Origin: Nocardia sp. NBC_00565
GTDB lineage: Bacteria; Actinomycetota; Actinomycetes; Mycobacteriales; Mycobacteriaceae
Length of the DNA stretch: 64,000 nucleotides
NCBI RefSeq assembly: GCF_036345915.1
Contig: NZ_CP107785.1
Span: 7,316,001 to 7,380,000 of the forward strand
Direction of reading: 5' to 3'
The notes below the pieces were generated by a model. It saw nothing but the letters and a program-made list of their open reading frames with translations. It did no database searches and was not told the DNA's origin. Shown piece after piece: positions 23,934 to 33,768 of the stretch. The position numbers and the translations under genes were made by a program. Positions within the stretch are counted from its first letter, which is position 1; each line of letters begins with the position of its first letter.

Positions 23934-26900
23934 TCAGCCCAGGAGCTCGTCGAGGAAGAGGGCGGGGAGGGGGGTGTCGGTGGGTTGGCCTGGTGTTGAG
24001 TGGGTTTCGGTGCGCAGGACGCGGAGGATGGCCAGTACGCCGGGGCCTGCGTCCAGTAGTGGCATGGTCCAGCCGTGTTCGGCGCAGGTGGCGGCGGCGG
24101 GTAGGAGGAGGGCGGTGGCTTCGCCCACCCAGCCGGAGGCGGCCAGGCATTCGGCCAGCAGCAGTGCGGTGTCCAGTTCCGCGCGGGGGCGGTGCTGTTC
24201 GATCATTCGGCCGTGCAGCGCTCTGGCTCGGCGCACCGCTCGGTCATCGGCGCGCAGCTGGTGTTCGGCCAGCAGGGCGCGGATCGCGGCGATCTCCTCC
24301 GCCTCGGCGGCCAACGCCGCCGAGCCCGTCATCCGATGCGCCTGGTGGATGGTTCCGGAGATATCCGACTCGTAGCCGGTCGCGGTGTCGGCGGCCCGCC
24401 GGGCGGCGGAATCGGTCAGCAGGCCGAGCCGCAACCGCTCGGCCCGGATGTGCGCGGCGAGCCGAATCAGCTTGTTATCGATCGCGATTCGGTCGCCCTC
24501 GTCGAGCCGGGCGGTGGCGGTGTAGAGATCGCCGAGCGCGGCCTTGACCCGTGCGCCGATCACGAAGGTCGAGATCAGGAAGTCGACCGGCCCGACGTGG
24601 GTGACGAGCTGGTGGCTGTCATCGAGCAACCGATCGGCGGTGTCCAGATCGCCTCGCCGATAGTTCAATTCCCCGAGCAGCGCGGCAGCCACCCGCACCG
24701 CGTGCGAGCGCGGTCCGGCCTTCTCCCGCGCGGTCTCCCATGCCTGCTGGAAACACTGTGTGGCAGTGGCGATATCGAGCTGTTCATAGGCCGCCGCGCC
24801 CTGTCCGCACAGCCCGAACACCGCGCCGAGCGGATCCTTGGACCTGGCGTGATACGGCGCCGCCCAGTCCTGGATCTCGCGCGCGCCGACGAAATCGAAT
24901 TCGCACAGTCGCACGAACGAGGTGAGATTCGCCGCGGTCGATACCGTCCAGGCGGGCAGTTCATCCGGCTTCTCCAGACAATCCGCCACGCGGTCCAGCA
25001 CGCCCTCGGTGTGATCGCGGGCGATCTGATCCGAGGCCGCGAGCACCGCGGCCTGACAGCGCTGGCGGACCACATCGGCGTCGGTCGACGAACCGCGCGC
25101 CAGTACATTCGACAATCGGCCGAGAGCCGTGCGCGCCGCGCTGGACTGCTGCAGATTCACATTCGCCCTGGCGACCGCCATCAGCAGCTTGGACCGCGAA
25201 GCCACCTGTTGCACAGGCAGTTTCGATACCGTCCCGAGCAGGGTGGCCAGGCGGGACTTGTCGATGAGGTCCATACCCCCGCTCTCGAGCAGGTCCAGCG
25301 CCATCTTCAGGTCCGTCGCCGCCAGTGCGTGGTCGACCGACTTGCGCAGCAGCTGATGCTCGGCGTACCAGCGAGCTGCCTTGCGGTGCAATGCCTTCAG
25401 TTTGGCCGGATCGGATCGCTCCAACCGCGCCCGCAGATGTTCGGCGAACAGCGGCTGCATCCGGAACCACTCGGGATCGTGGGCGATGCGCCGTACGAAC
25501 AACTCGCGCTGTTCGGCCTGCTCCAGCAGCTGTTCCCCCTCCGGATCCTCCGAGAGCGCCGAGGCCAGCGAACCGGAAACCCGCTCGGTGACCGAGATCG
25601 CGGTGAGGAAGTCGAGCATCCTGGGTTCGAGTGTGTCGAACACGTTTTCGGCGAGATACTCGCGGATGCCGTGGCTACCCTCGGCGAGATTCTCGATCAA
25701 CCGATCCGGATCGATATTGCCGCGCAATGACAAACTCACCAGCTGGACGGCCGCCGGCCAGCCGTCGGTGGCCGAATGGATGGCCTCGACCTGGTCGTCG
25801 GTGAGCGCGAAACCGTTGCGCCGCAGCAGAATGTCCTTGGTCTCGGCCGCCGTCAGGCGCAGCGCCGAGGAGCTGATCTCGACCAGTTCGTCGTGCACCC
25901 GCATCCGACTGGTCGGCAGGCCCGACTGTTTCCGGCTGGTCACCACGAAGCGCAGATGGTGACATCCGTTGTCCAGCAACACATCCATCGCCCGATGCAC
26001 ACCGGCATCGCTGACCCGGTGCCAATCGTCCACGATCACCACGACGGTGAAGCCGCTGGCGTGGATCTCATCGATCAGCGTCGAGATGACGTAGGCGACC
26101 GCGTCGGCGGGCCGTTCCTCGAGCACCTGGTCCAGCCCCTCGCCGATATCCGGGCGAACCCGCCGGATCGCCTGGATGAGGTGGGCCAGGAACCAGATCT
26201 CGTTATCGTCGTCCTGATCGACGCCGAGCCAGGCGACGGCAACACCGGCGTCGGTCAGCTCGGTGCGCCATTGGGCGGCCACCGTGCTCTTGCCGAATCC
26301 GGCCGGCGCGTGGATCACCGCGAGCCGACGCCGGCCACCGGCGCGCAGGATGTCCAGCAGCCGAGGGCGCGGCACCGGATCGCGGGCCGGGGTGGGCGGC
26401 CGGAATTTGGTCGCGGCCGTCGGCGGCAGCGTCGCCGCCGAACTCGAATTGGCCGGATGCTGTGACACCGCGGGGCGCAAGGTCAGCGGCCAACTGCGGC
26501 GCGCGGTCACCGCGGGCCGGGTCGTGGTCGTTTCGACCGGATTCGCGTGGTCCACCTCGTCCGGCACCACCGAGGTGTCCAGTAGCGCCATCTCATCGGG
26601 CATCTGATCGTGCTCACGCTGTACCGTGCGCAGCAGCTCGCCGAAGTCGAACGCCGAGGCGGGACGCTTGCTCGGGTCGGTGGCCATCGCGTGTTGGATG
26701 GCGTCGGCGACATCGTCGGGGATGTCGTGCCCGTGTATTTCGGGCACCGGTTGGGTGGTGATCCGCAGAAACTGCGCGACGACTTTCTCCCCCGACTGCC
26801 GTTCGAAGGCGGCATGTCCGGTCAGCAACGCGAACAGCGTCGAGCCGAGGCCGTAGATATCGGAGCGCACGGTCGGCTCGTCGCCCCGGAGCACCTCGGG

Positions 26901-27512
26901 TGCGGTGAAGGCGGGCGAGCCGGTGATCAGACTGCTGGAGGTGCGGAAACCGCCTGGAATCCTGGCGATCCCGAAATCGGTCAGCTGCGGTTCGCCGTAG
27001 GCGCTGAGCAGGACATTCGCCGGTTTGACGTCCCGGTGCAGGATCTGGGCGCGGTGCGCGCTCTCGATCGCGCCCGCCAGCTTCACCCCGGCACGCAGTG
27101 AATCCGCCCAGGTGAGCGGGCCCTGTTCACGAATGAGCTGTTCGAGCGAACCGCGGGTGCAGTAGGGCATCACGATGAACGGCTGACCGGTCGGGGTGAC
27201 ATCGACCTGCAGGATGTCGACGATATTCGGATGGCCGGACAGGCGGCCCATCGCCTGCTCCTCGCGCAGAAACCGCTCGCGGCTCTGGGCATCGATCTCC
27301 GAGGAGAGCACCTTGACCGCGACCACCCGGTTCAGCGCGTATTGGACACAGCGATACACCACCCCGAACCCGCCTCGGCCGATCTCGACCGCACTCGACA
27401 GGCCCATCGCTTCCAACTCATCGACGATCTCGATGGGCGCATGTCGCTGCGTGTCCGATTCGGCCGGAGTCGATTCGGGTTTTGCCTTGCCTGAACGCAT
27501 CTGTGGACTCAC
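23934..27512 (-). CDS. pknK: Serine/threonine protein kinase PknK-like, fused to MalT-type ATPase
   Basis: 1192 residues. Kinase domain about 28-300: glycine loop IGRGGFGVVYR, Lys67, catalytic Asp161 in HRDVKPAN, DFG Asp179, and TGSPAFTAPE activation segment. From about residue 390 a STAND-type ATPase follows, with a Walker A in HAPAGFGKSTVAAQW and VVIVDDWHR as Walker B, then a long TPR-like helical region to the C-terminus. This is the PknK architecture; no LuxR helix-turn-helix is seen at the end. No transmembrane segment, so it is a soluble signalling kinase that in mycobacteria affects growth and stress regulation. Monocistronic. Confidence 0.9.
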   Translation of the reverse strand: MSPQMRSGKAKPESTPAESDTQRHAPIEIVDELEAMGLSSAVEIGRGGFGVVYRCVQYALNRVVAVKVLSSEIDAQSRERFLREEQAMGRLSGHPNIVDILQVDVTPTGQPFIVMPYCTRGSLEQLIREQGPLTWADSLRAGVKLAGAIESAHRAQILHRDVKPANVLLSAYGEPQLTDFGIARIPGGFRTSSSLITGSPAFTAPEVLRGDEPTVRSDIYGLGSTLFALLTGHAAFERQSGEKVVAQFLRITTQPVPEIHGHDIPDDVADAIQHAMATDPSKRPASAFDFGELLRTVQREHDQMPDEMALLDTSVVPDEVDHANPVETTTTRPAVTARRSWPLTLRPAVSQHPANSSSAATLPPTAATKFRPPTPARDPVPRPRLLDILRAGGRRRLAVIHAPAGFGKSTVAAQWRTELTDAGVAVAWLGVDQDDDNEIWFLAHLIQAIRRVRPDIGEGLDQVLEERPADAVAYVISTLIDEIHASGFTVVVIVDDWHRVSDAGVHRAMDVLLDNGCHHLRFVVTSRKQSGLPTSRMRVHDELVEISSSALRLTAAETKDILLRRNGFALTDDQVEAIHSATDGWPAAVQLVSLSLRGNIDPDRLIENLAEGSHGIREYLAENVFDTLEPRMLDFLTAISVTERVSGSLASALSEDPEGEQLLEQAEQRELFVRRIAHDPEWFRMQPLFAEHLRARLERSDPAKLKALHRKAARWYAEHQLLRKSVDHALAATDLKMALDLLESGGMDLIDKSRLATLLGTVSKLPVQQVASRSKLLMAVARANVNLQQSSAARTALGRLSNVLARGSSTDADVVRQRCQAAVLAASDQIARDHTEGVLDRVADCLEKPDELPAWTVSTAANLTSFVRLCEFDFVGAREIQDWAAPYHARSKDPLGAVFGLCGQGAAAYEQLDIATATQCFQQAWETAREKAGPRSHAVRVAAALLGELNYRRGDLDTADRLLDDSHQLVTHVGPVDFLISTFVIGARVKAALGDLYTATARLDEGDRIAIDNKLIRLAAHIRAERLRLGLLTDSAARRAADTATGYESDISGTIHQAHRMTGSAALAAEAEEIAAIRALLAEHQLRADDRAVRRARALHGRMIEQHRPRAELDTALLLAECLAASGWVGEATALLLPAAATCAEHGWTMPLLDAGPGVLAILRVLRTETHSTPGQPTDTPLPALFLDELLG

Positions 27513-27690
27513 GTGACCACCTCGAACTCACATCGAATCGGCGTCACCGGCGATCAGGGAACAAGCGGACATCGGACACCGCGAAACGATCTCGCGATGC
27601 CCGATATGTCTGCGCATACTCCAACGTAGCGCGGTATCAACCCGAGTGGGTGACTTTCGAAACAGCGTGGTTCCCGCCGCGCCGGCTCGG

Positions 27691-28140
27691 TCAGCGCTCG
27701 GCGGCGGGGCGGGCTTCAGGAGCGGACAGGTAGGTGATGCGCTCCATGAGCCGGTTGCGCTTGGTGTTCTGAAAGGCGGCGATCAGCCAGTGGCCCTCGC
27801 GGCGGACCAGGGTGTAGGTCTGGGTTTTCGTGAGTTGGTCGGCGCGCTTGGACTTGCCCTTGTAGGTGTCGCCGTGGCTGTTGACCACAGCGGTGTCCGG
27901 ACCGTAGAAGCGGAGGTCGACGATATCGTCGGCCAGCCGGGTGCCCTTCAGTACGCCGCCGAACAGGGCCCGGTGCGAGGTGACGATGTCGGCGCGGCCG
28001 CGGTAGAGCGTGCCGAGAAAGCTTGTGTAGGTGGCATCTTCGGTGAATACCGCGCCGTAGGCGTCGGCATCGCCGCGGCCCCATGCCTCGATCAGTTCCG
28101 CGAGCACACCGTGGATTTCCTTGGCCTCGGTGGTGTTCAT
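27691..28140 (-). CDS. SgcJ/EcaC family (SnoaL-like) protein
   Basis: 149 residues of the NTF2-like fold: AEIHGVL-type first helix (EAKEIHGVLAELIEAWGRGD), FTEDATYTSFLGTLYRG, and the C-terminal strand GHWLIAAFQNTKRN. The ATG at 28140 has GGAGG 6 bases upstream. Members include small-molecule binding or modifying proteins from antibiotic clusters, and many uncharacterised ones. It is divergent from a MarR regulator and shares its operator region, so it is probably repressed by it. Confidence 0.85.
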   Translation of the reverse strand: MNTTEAKEIHGVLAELIEAWGRGDADAYGAVFTEDATYTSFLGTLYRGRADIVTSHRALFGGVLKGTRLADDIVDLRFYGPDTAVVNSHGDTYKGKSKRADQLTKTQTYTLVRREGHWLIAAFQNTKRNRLMERITYLSAPEARPAAER

Positions 28141-28162
28141 AGCGGTCCTCCATGTTAGATTT

Positions 28163-28213
28163 CTTCTTGAGAGATCTTTCTTCATTCAAGAAGTCTCTTC
28201 GTTAAAGAAGAGA
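28163..28213. promoter_or_regulatory. Two inverted repeats in the MarR/SgcJ divergent region
   Basis: IR1: CTTCTTGA (28163-28170) and TCAAGAAG (28186-28193). IR2: TCTCTTC (28194-28200) and GAAGAGA (28207-28213) around GTTAAA. The region is strikingly AT-rich for this genome and fills the gap between the two divergent genes, as expected for MarR operators controlling both. Confidence 0.7.
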
Positions 28214-28232
28214 TTAGAAGATGGAGGTATCC

Positions 28233-28685
28233 GTGTCAACACCGTCGACGCGCCCGGACGCGAGCGAGATCTATCGCCGTTATCTGAGCGCGGTGATGCT
28301 GCACGGACAGGCCGGGGCCCGAGCCGTCGATCTGGGCGCGACGGACCTCTACGCGCTGAACATCCTGGAGCTCAACGGGGCCATGACCCCCGGCGAACTG
28401 GGCACCCGCAGCGGACTGACCACCGGCCCCACCACCCGACTCATCGACCGCCTCGAAGACGCGGGCTACGTACGCCGCGTGCCGGTCCCCGGCGACCGTC
28501 GCAAGGTCATCGTCGAATTGATCGGCAAGCCAGCCGATCTCGACGAAATCCTGGCCCCCGCCCGCCGCCGCATCGGCGAAATCATCGCCGGCTATTCACC
28601 CGAGCAACGCGAAGTCCTCTTCGACTACTTCACCCGCGCCACCGACGCGTACCACGAGGCCGCCGAGGACCTGCGCTCCAGCTGA
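28233..28685 (+). CDS. MarR family transcriptional regulator
   Basis: 150 residues from a GTG start with GGAGG 5 bases upstream (an ATG at 28221 overlaps that site). Winged helix visible in MTPGELGTRSGLTTGPTTRL, then LEDAGYVRRVPVPGDRRKV, the MarR wing with DxR motif. C-terminal helices (YSPEQREVLFDYFTRAT) make the dimer interface. Divergently transcribed from the SgcJ-like gene; the two palindromes between them are likely its own operators. Confidence 0.9.
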   Translation: MSTPSTRPDASEIYRRYLSAVMLHGQAGARAVDLGATDLYALNILELNGAMTPGELGTRSGLTTGPTTRLIDRLEDAGYVRRVPVPGDRRKVIVELIGKPADLDEILAPARRRIGEIIAGYSPEQREVLFDYFTRATDAYHEAAEDLRSS

Positions 28686-28693
28686 CGGAACTA

Positions 28694-28724
28694 AGCCCGC
28701 CATCGCGAAATGCGTTGGCGGGCT
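28694..28724. terminator. Hairpin between MarR gene and phytase-like gene
   Basis: Arms AGCCCGCCA / TGGCGGGCT around an inner CGC/GCG pair. Bidirectional position between convergent genes. It is closely related in sequence to the hairpin at 29918-29948. Confidence 0.75.
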
Positions 28725-28739
28725 CCATCTTGAAGCCAT

Positions 28740-29843
28740 CTATCGGACAGCCAGTGCGACGAGCTGGGTGAGCTGCTGGTCCGCGAAGTTGTTGTCACTG
28801 ACCAGCACGAGGGTCCGCTCGCCCGAGGGCAGACGCGGCCCCCAGGTCATCCCCTCGATGTTGTCGACGGGATCCAGTCCGATATCGGCGAGATCGACCA
28901 GCAGGCGCTTGGCGACCGGTCGGGCATTGCCGAGCGGGGCGTCCAGAATGTTGGTCGCGCCATTGGTGTCGATCTCGTAGATCCGGATCTTATTGCCGAC
29001 GCCGAGCACGAAAGATCGTTCCAGGACAAGGAATTTCGTGGGATCGAGTGGGTCGGCCGCCAAGATCGAGGCGATGCCGTTCATGCCCTGACCAGGATCG
29101 GGCCGCGACTCAGCGAATACCGGCTCCATCGGGTACGCATACTGAGCCAGCAGCGGACCGAACCGCGCTTGAACCGTAATGCGGGAGGTGGCACCGCTTT
29201 TCACGGTAGCGACGGGACCGTCCGGCAGCAGCGGGCCCTCGACGGAGGTCACGAATAACGCGCCACCCGCCGCGAACGTCGCGCCCTCCAGCGCGAGATT
29301 CTGGCGCGGACCAGTCGCCGGCCGCATCTTCTCGTTCTCCGGGATCGGCAGTTCGGCCGCGAAGGTGCCGTCTGGATGGGTGACCCGAACAGCGGGGTCG
29401 GTGCGCACGGTGTCGGTGCGCTCACCCTCCTGGGTCCAGTAGTAGTCACCGGTCCACGGGTCGACCCGAATCTCCTCGGGGTCGAGCGATTTCGGGTCGT
29501 AGCGGGCACCGTCCGCGGTGCGCAGCGGACTGGTTCCGGTGAAAGCCACTGGGCCCATACCGTTTTCATCGACACCGAAGCGGGCGGTATAGAAGCGCGC
29601 CGGGTTCCTCTCCGAGCGGTCGTCGCTGATCAGGACGTATTCGCCGGTCCGGGGCTGAAAGTCGATGCCCGACAGGCCGCCGACAGTGGTGCCGAGAAAA
29701 TCCAGATCGTGCGGAATGATCTGCGCGCCGAGCAGGCGCACCGGCGCGGCCGCGCTCGGCTCGGGTGCCGCCTGCGCGACCGGGGCGACGGCGCACGCGA
29801 CGGCGAGGGTCGCGACGAGCAGGGTTCGTCTACGTCTAACCAC
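28740..29843 (-). CDS. Secreted esterase-like/phytase-like protein (PF13449 type)
   Basis: 367 residues with an N-terminal signal peptide (RRTLLVATLAVACAVAPVAQ, cleavage after AQA). The mature part has the beta-propeller features of the 'esterase-like activity of phytase' family: GGLSGIDFQPRTGEYVLISD, RNPARFYTA, DPEEIRVDPWTGDYYWTQEG and, at the end, NIEGMTWGPRLPSGERTLVL. Found in periplasmic or secreted proteins of many actinomycetes; substrate uncertain. Flanked on both sides by similar hairpins. Confidence 0.85.
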   Translation of the reverse strand: MVRRRRTLLVATLAVACAVAPVAQAAPEPSAAAPVRLLGAQIIPHDLDFLGTTVGGLSGIDFQPRTGEYVLISDDRSERNPARFYTARFGVDENGMGPVAFTGTSPLRTADGARYDPKSLDPEEIRVDPWTGDYYWTQEGERTDTVRTDPAVRVTHPDGTFAAELPIPENEKMRPATGPRQNLALEGATFAAGGALFVTSVEGPLLPDGPVATVKSGATSRITVQARFGPLLAQYAYPMEPVFAESRPDPGQGMNGIASILAADPLDPTKFLVLERSFVLGVGNKIRIYEIDTNGATNILDAPLGNARPVAKRLLVDLADIGLDPVDNIEGMTWGPRLPSGERTLVLVSDNNFADQQLTQLVALAVR

Positions 29844-29917
29844 GGTTGCCCACCGTAACGACCTGGTCGATCGACGAGGTTAACTGCGCTCGAAATCGCG
29901 CCCCGGAAAACGGCGAA

Positions 29918-29948
29918 AGCCCGCCACCGCGACATGCGGTGACGGGCT
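29918..29948. terminator. Hairpin after fadB
   Basis: AGCCCGCCACCGC / GCGGTGACGGGCT with one mismatch, loop GACAT. It lies downstream of the fadAB unit on the minus strand and upstream of the phytase-like gene. Confidence 0.75.
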
Positions 29949-29966
29949 CTGCCGATTACGGCGGGA

Positions 29967-32117
29967 CTACTTGCGCAGCGAGGCCGGCACCTCGAAGCGC
30001 TCGCCGTAGGTCTTGGCGAGATAGTCGGCGCGCTCCACGAAGGCCGCCTGCCCACCCGGGTAACCGACGATGAACTGGTGCACACCACCGGTCCAGGCCG
30101 GGAAGCCGATGCCGAAGATCGAGCCGATATTGGCGTCGGCGGTGGTGATCAGCACACCCTCGTCGAAACACTTCTGGGTCTCGATGGCCTCGATGAACAA
30201 CATGCGGTCGATCAGATCCTGCAGCGGCACACCGAAACCGGCGGTGGTCTTGAAGTGCTCGCGCAGACCCGCCCACAGGCCGAGGCGCTTGCCGTCCTCG
30301 TCGTACTCGTAGAACCCGGCCTTGCCCAGGCGACCCGGGCGACCCTGCTCGACCAGGTAGTCGATGACGTCCTGCGCCGGGTGGCGCTTGACGCCCAGGG
30401 TGGCGTCGCCCTGCTGCGCGGCCTCGAGGGTCTCCTTGGCGATCTTCTGCATCAGCGTCAGGTTCAGCTCATCCGACAGCTGCAACGGCGCGGCCGGGTA
30501 GCCCGCCTGCAGACCGGCCTGCTCGATGGTCGCGGGCTCGATGCCCTCGTTGAGCATGGCGATCGCCTCGTTGACGAAGGTGCCGATCACGCGCGAGGTG
30601 AAGAAGCCACGGCTGTCGTTGACCACGATCGGGGTCTTCTTGATGGCGAGGGTGTAGTCGAACACCCGGGCCAGCGCCTCGTCGGAGGTCTTCTCACCCT
30701 TGATGATCTCCACCAGCGGCATCTTGTCGACCGGCGAGAAGAAGTGGATACCGATGAAGTCCTCCTGGCGCTGCACGCCGGTCGCGAGACCGGTGATCGG
30801 CAGCGTGGAGGTGTTGGAGCCCAGCAGCGCATCGGGGGTGACGATGTCCTCGATCTCCTGGAACACCTTGTGCTTGAGCTCGGTGTTCTCGAAGACGGCC
30901 TCGATGACGAAGTCGACACCGGCGAAGTCGGCCGCATCCGCGGACGGCTTGATCCGGTCCAGCAGCGCCTTGGACTTCTCCTCGGTGGTCTTACCGCGGG
31001 AAAGGGCCTTGGCCTCGATCTTCTCGGAGTAGTTCTTGCCGCGCTCGGCCGCCTCGATGGTGACGTCCTTCAGCACGACCTCGTAGCCCGCCTTCGCGGA
31101 GACGTAGGCGATGCCCGCGCCCATCATGCCCGCGCCGAGCACGCCGACCTTGCGGATCTCCTTCTTCGGGACATCCTTGGGCCGCGAACCGCCGTTGTTG
31201 ATCGACTGCAGGTCGAAGAAGAACGCCTGGATCATGTTCTTCGCGACCGGGCCGGTCAGCAGCGAGACGAAGTAGCGCGACTCGATCAGCGAGGCGTTGT
31301 CGATATCGACCTGCGAGCCCTCGACCGCAGCGGACATGATCGCCCGCGGTGCCGGCATGTTGGTGCCCTTGAGCTGCTTACGCAGGTTGGCCGGGAACGC
31401 GGGCAGGTTCGCCGCGAAGGCCGGGCTGGCGGGGGTGCCGCCCGGGATCTTGAAGCCCTTCTTGTCCCACGGCTGCACGCCACCCTCGGGGTTGGCCTTG
31501 ATCCACGCCTTGGCGGCGGGCACCAGCTCCTCGATCGAGCCGACGACCTCGTTGATCAGGCCGATCTCCTTGGCCTTGCCCGGCCGGTACTTGTTGCCCT
31601 GCAACAGGAACTGCATCAGCGCGCCCTGCAGGCCGAACATGCGCACGGTGCGGATGACACCGCCACCGGCGGGGAGCAGGCCCAGGGTTGCCTCGGGCAG
31701 GCCGAGCTGCACGCCCGGCACGTCCGCGGCGATGCGGTAGTGGGTCGCGAGGGTGATCTCCAGGCCGCCGCCGAGCGCGGCGCCGTTGATCGCGGAGACG
31801 ACCGGCTTGCCGAGGGTCTCCAGCCGGCGCAGCGCCGACTTGATGGTGTCGAGCTCCTCCATGAGGGCCTGGCCGTCTTCCGGGCCGACCTTGATCATGT
31901 TCTTCAGGTCGCCGCCCGCGAAGAAGGTCTTCTTCGCCGAGGTCAGCACCACGCCGGTGATGCTGTCCTTCTCGGCCTCGAGCCGCTCGACGGTCGCGGT
32001 CATGGACGTCTTGTACAGCTCGTTCATCGTGTTGGCGCCCTGGTTCGGGTCGTCCATCGTCAAAACGACGATGCCGTCCGAATCCTGCTCCCAACCGATC
32101 ATGTTGGTGTCACTCAC
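29967..32117 (-). CDS. fadB: Fatty-acid oxidation complex subunit: enoyl-CoA hydratase / 3-hydroxyacyl-CoA dehydrogenase
   Basis: 716 residues. The crotonase domain (about 1-200) has the oxyanion-hole region GGDLKNM and INGAALGGGLEITLATHYR. The NAD-binding hydroxyacyl-CoA dehydrogenase domain begins near residue 327 (VGVLGAGMMGAGIAYVSAKA) and contains ASNTST-like GSNTSTLPI and IHFFSPVDKMPLVE; the C-terminal dimer domain follows. It hydrates 2-enoyl-CoA and oxidises the 3-hydroxy product. GTG start with AAGGAG upstream. Operon with fadA (113-bp gap), which removes acetyl-CoA. Confidence 0.95.
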   Translation of the reverse strand: MSDTNMIGWEQDSDGIVVLTMDDPNQGANTMNELYKTSMTATVERLEAEKDSITGVVLTSAKKTFFAGGDLKNMIKVGPEDGQALMEELDTIKSALRRLETLGKPVVSAINGAALGGGLEITLATHYRIAADVPGVQLGLPEATLGLLPAGGGVIRTVRMFGLQGALMQFLLQGNKYRPGKAKEIGLINEVVGSIEELVPAAKAWIKANPEGGVQPWDKKGFKIPGGTPASPAFAANLPAFPANLRKQLKGTNMPAPRAIMSAAVEGSQVDIDNASLIESRYFVSLLTGPVAKNMIQAFFFDLQSINNGGSRPKDVPKKEIRKVGVLGAGMMGAGIAYVSAKAGYEVVLKDVTIEAAERGKNYSEKIEAKALSRGKTTEEKSKALLDRIKPSADAADFAGVDFVIEAVFENTELKHKVFQEIEDIVTPDALLGSNTSTLPITGLATGVQRQEDFIGIHFFSPVDKMPLVEIIKGEKTSDEALARVFDYTLAIKKTPIVVNDSRGFFTSRVIGTFVNEAIAMLNEGIEPATIEQAGLQAGYPAAPLQLSDELNLTLMQKIAKETLEAAQQGDATLGVKRHPAQDVIDYLVEQGRPGRLGKAGFYEYDEDGKRLGLWAGLREHFKTTAGFGVPLQDLIDRMLFIEAIETQKCFDEGVLITTADANIGSIFGIGFPAWTGGVHQFIVGYPGGQAAFVERADYLAKTYGERFEVPASLRK

Positions 32118-32230
32118 AGCTCTGTGTCTCCTTGCTTGATTGCGGCATTCGCGGGCCCTGCGTGGTTACGCAAGCTGCCTCCTCCGGGCCTGACGCTCAT
32201 GCCGCGCGAATTCTCAGCTGTCGGTTGGGA

Positions 32231-33445
32231 TTAGACGCGCTCGATGATGGTGGCAACGCCCATACCGCCACCGATGCAGAGGGTGATCAGCGCGTAGCGG
32301 CCGTTGCGGCGCTCCAGCTCGTCGACCATGGTGCCGGTGATCATCGCGCCGGTGGCGCCGAGCGGGTGGCCCATCGCGATGGCGCCGCCGTTGACGTTCA
32401 GCTTCTCGTCCGGAACCTGCAGGTCCTTCTGGAACTTCAGCACCACGGAGGCGAACGCCTCGTTGATCTCGACCAGGTCGATGTCATCGATCGACAGACC
32501 GGCCTTGGCCAGCGCCTTCTTCGCGGCCGGAGTCGGGCCGGTGAGCATGATGGTGGAGTCGGCGCCGCTGGTGGCGGTGGCGACGACGCGGGCGCGCGGG
32601 GTCAGGCCCGAGGCCTTGCCCGCCTCTTCCGTACCGACCAGGACCAGCGCGGCGCCGTCGACGATGCCCGAGCTGTTGCCGCCGTGGTGGACGTGGTTGA
32701 TCTTCTCGACGAAGTAGTACTTCTGCAGCGCGACGGCGTCGAAGCCGCCCATCTCGCCGACCACGGCGAAGGACGGGTTCAGCTTGGCCAGGTCCTCCGA
32801 GGTGGTGCCCGGGCGGCGGTGCTCGTCGTTGTCGAGCACGATGATGCCGTTCTGGTCCTTGACCGGAACGACCGACTTGGTGAAGTAGCCGCCGGTCCAC
32901 GCCTTGTCGGCGAGTTCCTGCGAGCGCACGGCGTAGGCGTCGACGTCATCGCGGCTGAAGCCCTCGATGGTGGCGATCAGGTCGGCGGAAACACCCTGCG
33001 GCACGAAGTAGGTGTCGTAGTTGGTGGCCGGGTCCAGGGCCCAGGCGCCACCGTCGGAGCCCATCGGCACCCGGGACATGGACTCCACGCCACCGGCGAT
33101 GACCAGGTCGTCGAAGCCCGAACGGACCTTCTGCGCGGCCAGGTTCACGGCCTCGAGGCCGGAGGCGCAGAAGCGGTTGAGCTGGAAGCCGCCGACGGTA
33201 TCGGGCAGGCCGGCCACGGTTACCGCGGTGCGGGCGATATCGGCGCCCTGATCGCCCACGGGTGCGACGACACCGAGGATGAGGTCGGAGATCCGGTCCT
33301 CATCGAGGTCGGGGAAGCGAACGCGCAGCTCCTGGATCAGACCAACAGTCAGATCGATCGGCTTCACCGAGTGCAGCGAACCGTTCTTCTTGCCGCGGCC
33401 ACGTGGAGTGCGGATGGCCTCGTAAATGTAGGCCTCTGTGGTCAT
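32231..33445 (-). CDS. fadA: Acetyl-CoA C-acyltransferase (thiolase)
   Basis: 404 residues of thiolase fold. The active cysteine is in [18 protein letters not shown] (about residue 92), with the second cysteine and histidine in [17 protein letters not shown] and the C-terminal [13 protein letters not shown] start, ribosome site AAGGAAGG. First gene of the fadA-fadB unit; together they form the trifunctional beta-oxidation complex, cytosolic. Confidence 0.95.
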   Translation of the reverse strand: MTTEAYIYEAIRTPRGRGKKNGSLHSVKPIDLTVGLIQELRVRFPDLDEDRISDLILGVVAPVGDQGADIARTAVTVAGLPDTVGGFQLNRFCASGLEAVNLAAQKVRSGFDDLVIAGGVESMSRVPMGSDGGAWALDPATNYDTYFVPQGVSADLIATIEGFSRDDVDAYAVRSQELADKAWTGGYFTKSVVPVKDQNGIIVLDNDEHRRPGTTSEDLAKLNPSFAVVGEMGGFDAVALQKYYFVEKINHVHHGGNSSGIVDGAALVLVGTEEAGKASGLTPRARVVATATSGADSTIMLTGPTPAAKKALAKAGLSIDDIDLVEINEAFASVVLKFQKDLQVPDEKLNVNGGAIAMGHPLGATGAMITGTMVDELERRNGRYALITLCIGGGMGVATIIERV

Positions 33446-33768
33446 ATCGGAGTGTTTCCTTCCTTAGGGTGCGGCGGCCGAACCTTCGTCCGTCCACGCT
33501 CTATGCGGCGTCCGAACGTCACCGTTCGAGCGCGTTATGCAGCGACACCGCGTATGCGGCGCAGCCGCGAGTGACCTCGCCGACCGGCCCGGAGACCGGT
33601 CGTCCTGACGCTGTACAAAAGTCGACAAGCAGCGGCGATGACGGGTTCCGCAGAGCCGTATGCCTGCGCATACCATAGAACCTTGCGACGCCGGAGCTCG
33701 CGACCACCCGTTCATACTACCGTCGTGTGCGAACTCCGGTTAACTTAACGTCGTCTGAACGATGGTTG
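33446..33768. other. Intergenic region upstream of fadA
   Basis: 323 bp between the fadA start and the dnaX stop, both on the minus strand. It must contain the fadAB promoter and the end of the dnaX mRNA. A short GACCGG/CCGGTC inverted repeat lies near 33587-33606. No ORF with a good start or composition was found. Confidence 0.5.

Noticed and set aside
30078..32234. 718-codon plus-strand ORF opposite fadB
   Set aside because: Mirror of fadB caused by high GC at third positions; no ribosome site, and the product has no recognisable domain.
32132..33574. 480-codon plus-strand ORF opposite fadA
   Set aside because: Antisense shadow of the thiolase gene.
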